Shown here: positions 23,154 to 33,835 of the stretch, in pieces | How the letters are laid out: every line of letters starts with the position of its first letter | How positions within the stretch are numbered: the stretch's first letter is position 1 | Source of the DNA: Parastagonospora avenae f. sp. tritici 18332-5 | Taxonomy: Eukaryota > Ascomycota > Dothideomycetes > Pleosporales > Phaeosphaeriaceae | DNA: 64,000 nucleotides | Reading direction: 5' to 3' | Assembly (NCBI GenBank): GCA_022559985.1 | Contig: JAFJTR010000112.1 | Coordinates: 20,598-84,597, forward strand | Program-made: the position numbers and the translations under genes | Notes under the pieces: generated by a model | What the model was told of the DNA's origin: nothing | The model's database searches: none | The model's input: the letters and a program-made list of their open reading frames with translations, nothing else

Positions 23154-23500
23154 ATGCCTGCGGTAGAATCTGTACCAATACTCGGGGAGCAGGGTTGTGG
23201 GTCCCTATCAGGCATCGAAGCAGACATCTAACTGGGGTTGGTCCCGGATATGCTTGTTGTCGCCGAACTTTTTCTAAAAAGAGACGATCTAGATTCTCTG
23301 ATCCTGAACTATGCAACTGCAAGGTACCCTTAAAAAGATTAGTTCGCAAGGTGCTGTTGCCTAGGCTTCCGTTGGGCACAGCACAAGACTTGGCAGAACG
23401 CAAGCAAAAGGTTCGAGCTGCTCACCTTTCGGGAAAATGCACTGACTCAGTACGCATCCCCTGGAAAAGAGATTGGATTATGCCAGCCTCGTCCTTTCTA
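23154..23500 (+). pseudogene. Possible decayed gene with in-frame TAA
   Basis: From ATG 23154 the frame reads MPAVESVPILGEQGCGSL... to EADI, then TAA. It continues in the same frame as LGLVPDMLVVAELFLKRDD and LDSLILNYATA to a GTACCC site at about 23321. A later open stretch (ASKRFELLTFRENALTQY) could be another exon. The helical LxVAELFLxRDDLDS pattern loosely recalls BTB C-terminal helices. The CAA-to-TAA reading fits the RIP-like decay seen elsewhere. Tentative. Confidence 0.3.
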
Positions 23501-24009
23501 AGACCTAGGGTGACGTGCGTCCAACTACGAGGGCAAGACTGTGCCACCTCGTCATTTTACTTCACACGAAGTTATAAGCATCGTTCAGAACTTCCATCAA
23601 CGAACGATACACGCCTAAGATATCGTCAAGATAAACGTTGTGATCGTGTCCACGGTATTGGTCCTCGAGAGGCGGTAACAATTCGTATCCGATGATCTTC
23701 AGCTCTGCAATAGCAAGACCCAAGATATGATGGAGACTTAAAATGACATGCCTACAATAATCAGCTTGGCTCTGAGATTCCCAGAAAATAGAGGTGAAAT
23801 CGAAGCGGCCCTCAAACCTATAACTTACAGTTGCTATAAAAAACTAGACTGTTGTTGCTGTCGAACATCACCCTGAAAATGTGGACTGTTTGAAACTGTG
23901 GTACCTCAAAATACTGCACCTGGCTGTTGAACCATCGATTCGCATCGATTTATGCTCATCGTTACCCACCTTCTGTTCCTTTTTGTATAACATTTTGCCT
24001 CTGACTGCA

Positions 24010-24513
24010 ATGGCAGTTGAGCTCCTCGCTGTTAAAGCCGCACTAGAGACCATTAGCGGAGCGTCTTGCAACTCACTCATATCAAGCACTCACGAGCTAT
24101 ACAAAGCTAATGCTGCTATTGCAAAAGCGCTCTTATATCTCAGTCAAAGCGGTGTTTCTGATACTGATCGAGTCGAAGTTGAAGTTTGGGGTAACATAAG
24201 CTCCGAGCATGCCGACCTTGCCAATCTCCAGACGCAGCCTTACACCGCCTCAGAATATGATACTGCACAGGATGAGGCTCAGAGCATACTGAAGAGATAT
24301 AAGGCTCAGCGATACAGACCAGATCATGCAGTAGTGAGGCTTGCGCAGTACTGGATTCAGAGAAAGTTGACGGGATCTAGTTTCTGTAACGTTGGTGATG
24401 CAGATGAACACAGACTGTTAGTTGATTTGCGTAAGGCTGTAGTATTGAGCACTCCTGCTGTGCTATCATTACTTAGGGGTATCAAGAGGAAAAGGTCTAT
24501 TGACAGCACTTGA
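24010..24513 (+). CDS. Hypothetical protein, 167 aa
   Basis: Single exon from ATG 24010 (MAVELLAVKAALETISGAS) to TGA 24511-24513. An in-frame ATG upstream (23881) would add 43 residues, but the 24010 start looks better. Mostly helical and soluble, ending LLRGIKRKRSIDST. No family recognised. A solo LTR begins 53 bp after the stop, so the 3' untranslated region or terminator may be transposon-derived. Confidence 0.5.
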   Translation: MAVELLAVKAALETISGASCNSLISSTHELYKANAAIAKALLYLSQSGVSDTDRVEVEVWGNISSEHADLANLQTQPYTASEYDTAQDEAQSILKRYKAQRYRPDHAVVRLAQYWIQRKLTGSSFCNVGDADEHRLLVDLRKAVVLSTPAVLSLLRGIKRKRSIDST

Positions 24514-24565
24514 TATAAAAGCAGAAGTGTTCATCAACGTGCCCTATCTAGGTATGTAATGTAGA

Positions 24566-24800
24566 TGTTGGTAGGGTCTTAGCACCAGTGCTGAAAGGAA
24601 ATAACGATAACTAGGAATGCATTCTGTTCGGTGATTGTTGTTGATTCATGTTACGGAGGAGGAAAACTATAGAAGAGATAGGCTCAGGGGTTCTGGTCTG
24701 AGCGCTGCTTGGACGCCGCGATCAGCGCGTCTGACCGCGTGACCGAGATCAGTGCGCCTGATCGCGTAGCTGAGGTATTGACGATACTTGTGATCCGACA
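24566..24800 (+). mobile_element. Solo LTR, copy 1 (235 bp)
   Basis: Begins TGTTGGTAGGG and ends GATCCGACA (TG...CA). The 5 bp on each side are identical: GTAGA at 24561-24565 and 24801-24805, a perfect target-site duplication. It contains an internal 27-bp tandem duplication starting GATCAGCGCGTC. Near-identical to the copy at 59281. No internal retrotransposon sequence flanks it, so it is a recombined solo LTR. Confidence 0.9.
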
Positions 24801-25044
24801 GTAGATAACGTATCTGAATTTGAGGTAACCCAGCACCACCCAGATACACACGAAATAGCAATAGATTAAATAAACCCAAAAATCATAATGCTCAGAGCTA
24901 CTGTCTAAAGAAGATCAAGTTCCACAGGTTAACAATATAGTGCGCAACTAGTGATAAGCGGCAGTCAAAGAGTGTTGCAGCAAGCATTCGACCAATAAGG
25001 CAGCCAAAGAGGGTAGGTTAGTGCAGCTTTAATGATTAATTACC

Positions 25045-25690
25045 GGTATTCTTCTCTAATGTCAATCCCTACGTGCCGGGACGCACTGTGTGCCGGGACA
25101 CTTTTTTTTTTCGGAGGCTCGGGAAGCTCTCATTATAACTAGAAACTAAAAGTTCCAGTATGAATCGACTGTATGACTCTCGGCCTTCTACCTAACCAGA
25201 CGCCGGTGACAGTACCCGCAACATTGACTGTGCTGTCGCTCATTCCGTCCATGCCTTTCATCAACTCTCCTCCGATACCCCCCTGTTTATTTGCGACACT
25301 GTGCATCTATGATGAGCTCAGTAGGCTAGAAAGAAAGCTAAGATAGCAAAGAGTAAGACCGTATACTTAAAGGATAGATTTAGGTAAGGAGTGGGCATCG
25401 TGACTATTATGCCGCGCGACAGGCAAGATCGTCAAAACGCGTCTTATAGGACGTGCGCTGTTAGCAGCTCTTAGTATGCAGTAGCGTGCTGAAATATCCC
25501 CATGCCACACCGCGCACTGTGGCTGAAGTCTGCGACCCTGAGCTAAGCTCTTCGCCTCGTGAATTCTTATTCCCGATTTGCAGGCAACTGTTCTTCTGGG
25601 CATGCAACTACTGCGAAAAGACACTCTTCATACTCGCTTCTTGCGAAGCTCTATTGTTGTTCTGCGCAGATTTGTTGTGCTGAGTCGATA
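25045..25690 (+). repeat. Left inverted arm flanking the HET-NLR gene
   Basis: The reverse complement of this segment matches 29233-29850 over its length with many substitutions. Anchors are CGTGCCGGGACGCAC near 25072 against GTGCGTCCCGGCACG near 29809, TCTTTGCTATCTT with CCTACTGAGC, CTAAGAGCTGCTAACAGCGC, and TCAGCACGCTACTGCA. The ends are not sharp and no target duplication was identified. Confidence 0.75.
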
Positions 25691-25933
25691 GAAGCTCTTC
25701 GCGTAATATTCTGAGTAGTAGGACTCACCTCTGCATCATTGTGTATCTTTGAATATCATAAGTTAGCCATTCAAATTATGTGATTTAACTCATTGCATCT
25801 GGCTCCGAAATTGACAATAAATGCAAAGGCAACGTTACGAATTTTTGCTACTACACTCCGCTCGCCAACCATTTAGCGTGTCAAGCGACGACTGTGTATC
25901 AGGGTGTTGCTTGCTAAGGACCTTCTCGCGCAG

Positions 25934-28900
25934 CTAAAAGCATTTTTCCATCAGTGTGAGAGCCTCTTTGTAACGACCTTGTGACTGCAGCGTGAGGGCG
26001 AGACTATGCATGCTGGCCAGCGTGTGAGGATGCTCGTTGCCAAGCACTCTCTTCATCACCTGCACCATTTGCATAAACAGCTCTTCGGCCTCTTTCCATC
26101 GCCTTTGATTCAAGTACATCAACCCTAGGTTGTGCATACTGGTCAGCGTGTCTGGATGCTCTTCGCCAAGCACTCTCTCCATCATTTGCACCACTTGCAC
26201 TTGCAGTTCTTTGGCCTCTTGCGATTGTCCTTGGTTCCAGTATGTCGCTGCCAGGCGTGCCATGCTAGTCAGCGTGTGAGGATGCACGTCACTAAGCACT
26301 CTCTTCCTCATCTGCATCACCTGCATATGTAATCCTTCGGCTTCCTTCCATCGCCCTTGGTTCATATACGTCGACGCTAGGTTGTGCATACTGGTCAGCG
26401 TGTCTGGATGCTCTTCGCCAAGCACTCTCTTCATTGCTTGCACCACTTGCACTTGCAACTCCTCGGCCTCTTGCAGTCGCTCTTGGGCTAGGTACGTCGC
26501 TGCTAGGTTATCCATGCTAGTCAGCGTAGTAGGATGCTCGTCACCAAGCACTCTCCTCGTTACCTGCATCACTTGCACCTGCAGCTCTTGGGCCTCTTGC
26601 CATCGGCCTTGGATTAAGTAAGTCGCTGCCAGCTCGCCCATGCTGGTCAGCGTGCGAGGATGCTGGTCGCCACGCACTCTCTTCGATGCCTGCACCACCT
26701 GTACAAAGAGCTCTTCAGCCTCTTCCCATCGGCCTTGAATCCTATACGTTAACGCCAGATTTCCTATACTATTCAACGTGCGGGGATTGTCGTTGCCACA
26801 CGCTCTCTTCATCACCTGCACCACTCGCATGAAAAGCTCTTCGGCCTTTTGCCAAAGCCCTTGGTTCAAGTAGCATAATGCCAGGTCGTCCATAATAGCC
26901 AGCAAGTCAGGATGCTCGTTGTCAAGCACTCTTTTCCTCGCCCGCATCACTTGCGTAAATAGCTCTTCAGCCTCCTCGCACCGTCCGTCACTATACAGAG
27001 CCATAGCACATTTCGATGTAAGGTCTAATTTCTCGTCGTCTTCGTAATCCGCAAGGTTATGCGAAAGAGCATACTGGGCATGTGGAAGCAGCCTTCTCGA
27101 CTTGCTTCTGTTACTATGATCGCCGTCTGGGAACACCCGGAGTAGCTGTGTGATGGTGCGTTGAGTCCACTGTATGAGCCGTCCCTGCGCTTGCAGCCAC
27201 TTGCGTAGAGCTTGGTGAACTAGTCGATGAATATCAAGCGCAGACTCAGCAGGCCGCCTGGTGATGAGGGCATATTTGTCAAGTAATCTGATAGCATCTT
27301 CTCTTGATTGCATCGAGGCTGTCTCTAGGAGATCTAGCAAGATGTCTTTCTGGTCTACGCATGCAGCAAGAAACAGACAGTCAGCGGCAAACGCATTGTA
27401 ACGACTAATCTCGTCCACAGAGACAAATAGCGCAGCAGCTACAGGGTCTTTCACGCTAGAATCTTGTAGTCTTCCCTCAGACGAGTCACTATTATGCTCG
27501 ATAGCTAGTTGTGTATGATCGTTCAGTCTAGATCGGTACTCCTGCACTGTTATACTACTCGCCTTCATACAGGCGGCTGCTTGCATGACTGCTAGAGGTA
27601 GATACGATAGCTCTCTTAGCAGGTGCTCGGCCTCTTGCTGCTCAGTGTTTGAGAGTGGCCTCTCTAAGCGGACTTGCAGCATCCTCAGCGCTGTGTCTAG
27701 TGTCAGCTCTTGCAGCGCTATGATGTTGTGTGAAGCAAGCGCCTGAACTGTGTCGCTGCTTATTGTAGTCAAGATAACAGAGCATAGCTTAGACTGCGGT
27801 AGACAGTCTACGGCTTCTGTTATAGACGAGCTGCCAAATCTTAGAGTGGTATGCTCTATGTTGTCGAAGATCAGCAAACACTTTCGCGTGCTAATCTCTA
27901 CTACACAGCGTTTTGCAAGCTGCTTTATGTTGACCTGATCGTCGTCCCATCCAGGAACCCTGAGCTTCTGCGCAACACTTGCATAGGACTGGTAGAGACG
28001 GTCTTTATCGCTTGCGTCCATCCAAAAGACCGAGCAGTTCTCTTTGTTCTGCTTTGTTCTGTGTGCAACCTCGAGCGCGAGCTGCGACTTGCCTGTTCCA
28101 CCAGGTCCAACGATCGCGAGTGTGGTAGTCGTCTTGTCGTTGCTAAAGAGCTTCGCTTCTAGCTCGGCGAGCTGCGACTCTCGGCCTACGAAGCCGGGGT
28201 TTCGTGAGAAGGGAGTGATTGATGGTGCGTCGCTAGCTCCCTCCAGTTCAGCCTGCAGCCTGCTTCGTGCGCTCTCCTCTCCTTCACCATACGCGGTGGG
28301 CATGGAGACGCCAAGAATTCCAAGCAGGCAGTATACAATGTCTTCTTCTTCTTTTGTTCTGCGGTTTTCGACCCATCGCCTACGCTTAGATGTACTGAAC
28401 TCGTGTAAAGGACAGTTGCGCAGTGCCGCGAGCGGGATGGCGGTTATGTCGTGGATAAGCTGGTCGAGCGTCTCTTTATCGCCTAAACGATCTCCTTCAC
28501 ATGAGAAGAACTCGACTGCCACGGGCGCAATCAACTCTTGGAGCGTCCATCCCCGAGTGAACCATGCGCTCGCACGGAACGACGCCTCCCAGTCGCTGCG
28601 TTGGACTGGCTCTGTTGCAGTCGACACTGACACGTCTGACAAAAAGACGTAGCATCGGGTCGCATCCTTGTACCACTGAAACATCGAGTTGATCGCTTTC
28701 GACCGCTCGCGCCGGTTCCATGTGTCGATACAGCATGTGTCGATCCAGAAGTACTGCAGCTTGTCCCGCGCCGCTTGATTGGCACAGAACTCAAGCTTTC
28801 GATAGCCTTCGTCCTTCTCCTTATAGGTTCCACTCGATACGTCTCCGATAAGGATCTCAGCGTCGCTCCATCTGTGCGACAGAATGGCGTAGGGCGGGAT

Positions 28901-28963
28901 CGTTTTGCCGCGGAAATCTGTCAAGACGAGCCTCCCCAGCGCGTCGAAGTGGAGAAGCCGCAT
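25934..28963 (-). CDS. NOD-like receptor: HET - NB-ARC - TPR
   Basis: A single exon of 1009 codons. The N-terminal HET domain shows AILSHRW, FWIDTCCID and FTRGWTLQELIAP (about residues 1-250). The nucleotide-binding domain has P-loop GPGGTGKS (about residue 286), Walker B CLLIFDN and LSYLPLAVMQAA. The C-terminus has eight full 42-residue TPR units (TLTSMxNLAATYLxQ type, about 655-1000). Family knowledge: fungal HET NLRs mediate heterokaryon or other non-self incompatibility and trigger cell death. The stop (TAG, 25936-25934) falls inside a ninth TPR (MEKCF*LREKVLSKQHPDTQ), and the frame continues 32 codons to TAA at 25835, so the end is probably truncated by CAG to TAG. The gene sits between inverted arms. 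HET type and order are clear; partner and trigger are unknown. Confidence 0.9.
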   Translation of the reverse strand: MRLLHFDALGRLVLTDFRGKTIPPYAILSHRWSDAEILIGDVSSGTYKEKDEGYRKLEFCANQAARDKLQYFWIDTCCIDTWNRRERSKAINSMFQWYKDATRCYVFLSDVSVSTATEPVQRSDWEASFRASAWFTRGWTLQELIAPVAVEFFSCEGDRLGDKETLDQLIHDITAIPLAALRNCPLHEFSTSKRRRWVENRRTKEEEDIVYCLLGILGVSMPTAYGEGEESARSRLQAELEGASDAPSITPFSRNPGFVGRESQLAELEAKLFSNDKTTTTLAIVGPGGTGKSQLALEVAHRTKQNKENCSVFWMDASDKDRLYQSYASVAQKLRVPGWDDDQVNIKQLAKRCVVEISTRKCLLIFDNIEHTTLRFGSSSITEAVDCLPQSKLCSVILTTISSDTVQALASHNIIALQELTLDTALRMLQVRLERPLSNTEQQEAEHLLRELSYLPLAVMQAAACMKASSITVQEYRSRLNDHTQLAIEHNSDSSEGRLQDSSVKDPVAAALFVSVDEISRYNAFAADCLFLAACVDQKDILLDLLETASMQSREDAIRLLDKYALITRRPAESALDIHRLVHQALRKWLQAQGRLIQWTQRTITQLLRVFPDGDHSNRSKSRRLLPHAQYALSHNLADYEDDEKLDLTSKCAMALYSDGRCEEAEELFTQVMRARKRVLDNEHPDLLAIMDDLALCYLNQGLWQKAEELFMRVVQVMKRACGNDNPRTLNSIGNLALTYRIQGRWEEAEELFVQVVQASKRVRGDQHPRTLTSMGELAATYLIQGRWQEAQELQVQVMQVTRRVLGDEHPTTLTSMDNLAATYLAQERLQEAEELQVQVVQAMKRVLGEEHPDTLTSMHNLASTYMNQGRWKEAEGLHMQVMQMRKRVLSDVHPHTLTSMARLAATYWNQGQSQEAKELQVQVVQMMERVLGEEHPDTLTSMHNLGLMYLNQRRWKEAEELFMQMVQVMKRVLGNEHPHTLASMHSLALTLQSQGRYKEALTLMEKCF

Positions 28964-29232
28964 GGGGTTTGCAGTCGTAGCTTAGCCTAGGAAAGGCGAA
29001 GCGCGAACGATTTTAATACTGTCGAGAGTAGAAAGGCATAGTCGCGACAGAACGAAGCAGACCGAGGAAGCTTACGCTAGGCTGCCGTGAAGGCTGCCTG
29101 TCGAGGCAGTGCATTCAACCAGGCTGAGCGGATGCTGGACACATCGAGCCTCCTGTGCCGCCCCGCCTCACAACTTGCCCTAGACAGCGTTCGCCATGCG
29201 AACTCACGCCCTACCTAGATTGTTTACAAGGC

Positions 29233-29850
29233 AGGTTGCGCAGCGATATTAGTCATGTAGACGTAAAGAAATTGTCTTGTTGCACCACTGGACGAACAGC
29301 TGCCTGCAAGGTCGGGAATAAAAGCTGCCTGGGGCTGAGCGTTCATAGCTACAGTTCCCAGCCACAGCACGCAGTGCGGGCGCGAAGATATCTCAGCACG
29401 CTACTGCAAGCTGCTGCATGCTAAGAGCTGCTAACAGCGCACGTCCCGAGGGTCGCGTTTTGACGATCTTGCCGTCTGAGCGGAGAAACTGCCGGAATGT
29501 GCCTATATCACCATAAGTCGACCTTGCGAGGCTGCGATCTTGATCTTTGCTATCTTGGCTTCCGTCCTAGCCTACTGAGCTTTTCGCAGATATGTACTGT
29601 CGCACACAGACAAGGGGGTAAGAGAGGAGAGTTGGGGGACGATGTTAACAGAATGAGCGTTAACACGGTTAACGACGCGTTTTTGGGCGTCGGAGACTAA
29701 CGTGCTAAAAGAACGAGGCCTGTACAATAGATGCGCGTTGCATTTGTTTGTTTTCGAGAACAACAAGATCAATCCGAGGGTCCGGAAGAGAAAGTGTCCC
29801 GTCACACTGTGCGTCCCGGCACGCTTGGATCGACATTACTCGCGAAGATC
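29233..29850 (+). repeat. Right inverted arm flanking the HET-NLR gene
   Basis: Inverted partner of 25045-25690. It lies about 270 bp upstream of the NLR start codon, so this arm may contain or neighbour the NLR promoter. No convincing open frame in it. Confidence 0.75.
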
Positions 29851-29894
29851 AACGGTTGTGCCGGTTTTGTTTCATGTGACCAAGCATCACGGCC

Positions 29895-30230
29895 GCACGG
29901 GACGCGGTCCCGTAGGGGCCAATCTCCATTAAGCACCTACTTAGGTCATTTTATTGATGCATGCCTAAACCATTCATTATTGGCAGCTTCGCAGTATCCC
30001 GCACGGGACGTGGTCCCGTAGGGGCCAATCTTCATTAAACACCCACTAAGGTAATTTTGTTAATGCATGCCTTAAACCACTCATTGTTGGCAGCTTCGCA
30101 GCATCCCGCACGGGACGTGGTCCCTCAAGTCCCAATACTCTATGAAGCACCTACTTAGATAATTTTAATAATGCATGCCTTAAAACATTCGTTATTGGTA
30201 GCTTCGCAGTATCCCGCACGGGATTTAAAT
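29895..30230 (+). repeat. Tandem array, unit 106-108 bp
   Basis: Units start at 29895, 30001, 30108 and 30216 (the last one cut short), each opening with GCACGGGACGYGGTCCC, a short palindrome, and containing TTAATGCATGCCT and TTGGCAGCTTCGCAG. Copies differ mainly by substitutions. It lies just outside the right NLR arm. Confidence 0.9.
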
Positions 30231-30575
30231 TAAGCGGGCATCTTGAAGAGCTGATGCAGAACCTTGCATTAACAGTAGTAAGCCGCAAGGAAAGTGGACA
30301 CAGGAGGTTCGTCTTTGGGCCTACATGAACCTTGCATGGCTTATTTGCAATTGTCTAACTACTGAGTTTATCTCTAATAACTCACCCATATTATTAGGCT
30401 CGTGAGCTTAGAATACCTTGTCGCTACTAATGCCGATGCTCTCTTCTCAACTAGTAGAAAGACCTTTAGCGAGCACTTCTGACCTTCAGGTCCTTGTAGT
30501 ATAGCCTTTGAAGTATAGAAGAGTGTGCTGAGATTAATTTACGTAGTGTATTTAAAAAAGACGAAAAAACAGTTC

Positions 30576-30787
30576 TGTTAGTAGGGCTTTGTACTAGCGC
30601 TGAAAGGAAATAACGATAGCTAGGTAGGCATTCTGTTCAGTGATGGTTGTTTATTTATTGATCTACGTGGGGATGCTACAGAGGTGTATCCGATCTGATA
30701 CGAGTAATTAGGGCTAGATTAGGATCGAGTCGGCTTGTTGGGCAGCGTTCGGTAGCTGACGTTCTTGCTAATACTTATAATCCGACA
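30576..30787 (+). mobile_element. Solo LTR, copy 2 (212 bp, diverged)
   Basis: Begins TGTTAGTAGGGC, ends AATCCGACA and shares GCTGAAAGGAAATAACGAT with the other copies. It is flanked by AGTTC at 30571-30575 and 30788-30792. More diverged and shorter inside than copies 1 and 3. Lies 57 bp beyond the stop of the DUF3723 gene. Confidence 0.85.
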
Positions 30788-30844
30788 AGTTCTTTGTTAC
30801 GATTCAAAGCTAAACAAGATATCTCTGGTTGGGATGCTAAGGTC

Positions 30845-33835
30845 CTACTGCTCTGCTGCTGTTGAGGTCGAAATGGCAGCAGCAGTCTGCTCTCTATCCC
30901 TGGCTTTCTTAGATTTCAGGATTCCCAGGGGTTTTCTTTTCTTGGCTCTTGTACTTGGAATGGCTGGTGCGACTTCAGTCTCAGGCAAGCAACGGCGTTT
31001 ATTCGCGATCTCTCTTGTAGCATCCCCTCGCTTTCTTTTGCCTTGTCTGGTAGAATCTTCTCCCAGGGCTTGGGTAGTGGCTTGCTCAAAAATCACAGCA
31101 GCCTGATGCGGTTGTGAAGAAGACGCTGCTGCTGCACTTAAAGCGGGAACGAATGCTGCTAGCACGGAGTCGCGTCCGATAAATATCGTCCGATCCGCCT
31201 TAAGACGCTCGAACAGATAGGCAGGCTCTGTACTGGTGAGATGCGTTCCTAGGAAAGTAATTGCATGATACTGTTCGCTACCGAATGCTGATTCAGCTTG
31301 GCGTAGAGAATCAGCTATCTGAGGTATTGCCTCCTCAATACTTTGGCTTATATCAAAGCCATACCCGTGTGGTTCGCCTTCTTCAGTAGCAGTATAAGCA
31401 AGGAAGATCTCATACTGATTTCGATCATCGGACCCCGCTGTCCGAGTATATAGTGTCAGATTATCTGAAGTTGGCTCGTCGTCACTGTATTCGATGTCCG
31501 ACACGGTCGTGGCCTCTATTGCAAGAGGAGCCTGTACTTCTTCTGCTCTCAGGACTGGTTTGTCTAACGTTCGACTGTCTAAAGCGTTTCTTAGTTCTCG
31601 TCGGAGCCTAGTACATGTAGACTCAAGCTCCATATTTTCCTCCGACTGTGCTTTCCATCGATGAATCAAATCTTGAAGTTGTCCTTTGACTTTCTCGCAG
31701 CCATGGTGATCTTTAATAATACAACAGTATACGTCGTTCAGTTGTTGGTATTTTGATTTGTACTCTTCTAATAGGTCTTGAATCTCTGCATTCTTACTCT
31801 CTAAGTTATCAATCTTTTCGTGTTGCGTGTTAGATTTGCTCACGAGTGTCTCGTGCTGAAGCGACAAGCTCTGGTACTCCTGATGAAGCGTCGCATAATG
31901 TAATTGCAGTTCAGTACGCTGGGCATCTGGATTTGGTGGTTCAGGCGGAATATCAATATCCATAACGTCTTGGACTGATACAGGAGCAGTTGTTGGTACT
32001 CCAAAGTCAGCTGTCTAGGGTTATGTTAGAAAGGTCTTGTGCTACACAAAGGATGGCATACCTGGAGTTCTAGAGAGATAAAAATGCACGAGAAAAGATC
32101 GCGACGCAGTAGTCTCAAATTCGTGTCCTCGCATGGCGGGCCGCTATACAACTGTGGAAAGAACATTATCTCTTTCTCTTTGGTGAGGTCGTCCTCAAAA
32201 GGGCGACCACTTCGACGATCGACGCTAAGATGTGGGAGTTTTAAAACAGGTTCGCATGTCTTAGCACTCTCATCGGATCGGACCGCTGTTAAGACTCTCT
32301 GGACGTGGTCACTAGAGAAGTTGGAACACATTGGATTTGCTTTGCGAAGGTATTCCAAGGCGAGTTGTGAATGATAAAGTTCCTCCTTCGCTACAAGAGC
32401 TTGTGCGTGTTTTATTTGGAAACCCCGAGAAATGGCAAATTTTGCTAGATGTTGCCAAGCTACTGGATTGGGTCCTTTCACATAGGGCTTTGGTCCTCCT
32501 ATCTCCTTTCTCGGTGTACACGCTGTCAAGCCATCAAAGTGACGGCTACAAAATGCCCACAGCTCCGTGTATGCAACCATCATTGCGTCTTGCTGGCTGA
32601 GCTCGACTTTGATCTCAACATCTTCAGTCTCATTGAGCTGCACCATATTCTTGCTAGGAGCGAAGAAGAGTCTTGTAAGACTTGACCGTATTGTGCGTTT
32701 CATCTGTTCACCCAGCAACCGTCTAAGTGCTTCGCAGAGAGGCTCCAAATACTTCAATGTCTCGAAAAAGGTCCATAGTGACGGAATCACGCCAGGAAAA
32801 TTACATATGTTTTCCACTAAGATTTTTCGTATGCCACGGTCACTCTGCGAGGGAAATATTTTTCCATGTTCCATAAGACTGATAACCAGGCTCTTGTCCA
32901 TGTCGGAGTGCTTAGGAGCCAGAAGCTCGAGGCTTTGTACAGTAATGGCGTCAACAGCCGAGGGAGGCAAAATGGTGTCACCACAGCGTAAGATCCTCTT
33001 CCACGCCTTTGCGATATGATCTAAGTAAAGCGTCATTTCCTATGCTGATTAGGAAGCTTCTTGTTATGTCTAAATGTATCCATACCTCGTCGCACTTCAA
33101 GACTAAGAGCCTGTGAAGCGCTCCAAGTTGCAATTTAGCCCATAGTCCTGGCATGTCAATCAAGGCATCGAAGCCGGCAGCAAGTGAAGGTCGTCTAAAA
33201 AGTTGCCGCAAATCCTTAGGCTTTGACTTCTCTAGGCACGACCACCACCTTTTTAGGGCTTCTTGGTCGTTTTCTCGATGATACAATCTAATCTTGCGGA
33301 ATATCTCGCCATCTGAAGGCCTCAATTCGTTAGAGTAGGACTCAATAATACGAACTAATACCGGCTTAGGCGTATCTGCTCTCACATTAATAGAAGCAAA
33401 GGTGTATTTGTTTCTGAACTAACTGTGGGAGAATAATCTTACGATCCACCATTTATCATTCTCGTCTAGAAAACGTCGAGCGGCCTCAATGCGGTGCATA
33501 CCAGAAAGGCAGTGCACGTTCTTTGGACGCAGGGCAGGTGCATCTTGTGGCCATCGGAGGCTGCACATGTCATCTAATGACATGCCGTGTAAGGACAGTG
33601 CTGCAACTAGGTCATCGTCCTCAATGACAGCATTTATGACATTCTCCTCTTGCAGCCGTGAGCAGCCCACTTGCTCATAGATTTTCTCTAAGCGTATGAC
33701 ATTCTTATGAGAGAGATCCCGATGTTTGTCCAGCACGATCCTGTGTCCAAAACGTAAAGCGTGCAGTGGTACCCGGGCGATCCCTCGGTAACACATCAAC
33801 TTTGTCGCAACAAAATCCCTGTCTAGCAGTTCCAT
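30845..33835 (-). pseudogene. DUF3723 family protein gene with an in-frame TAG
   Basis: Exons 33835-33086, 33039-32062 and 32014-30845 fit in phase (46- and 47-nt introns); about 965 codons in all. A ParB-like stretch (VHCLSGMHRIEAARRF, KWWIV) precedes the DUF3723 core: SYSNELRPSDGEIFRKIR, LKRWWSCL, IDMPGLWAKLQLGALHRL, LKCDEEMTLYLDHIAKAW. The C-terminus is a long coiled coil (QHETLVSKSNTQHEKIDNLE). Codon 139 is TAG (33421-33419) between LFSHS and FRNKYTF. Either it is CAG to TAG, or it belongs to a 24-nt GTAAGA...TTAG segment. Family knowledge: DUF3723 genes are frequent cargo of Starship giant transposons; molecular function is unknown. It is divergent from the JmjC-SET gene. Confidence 0.8.

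Noticed and set aside
24566..24800. A Pol III-transcribed SINE
   Set aside because: TG...CA ends with 5-bp target duplications on all three copies fit a solo LTR; A/B-box matches are poor and there is no A-rich tail.
28044..28652. A 202-codon plus-strand frame opposite the NLR gene
   Set aside because: Antisense shadow of the HET/NB-ARC coding sequence.
29895..30230. A CRISPR-like array
   Set aside because: Units are contiguous 106-108-bp tandem copies without unique spacers, and the host is a fungus.
237..33835. A non-standard genetic code in which TAG encodes Gln
   Set aside because: Most genes here end at ordinary TAG, TAA or TGA and many intact genes have no internal TAG. RIP-type nonsense changes explain the few cases better.
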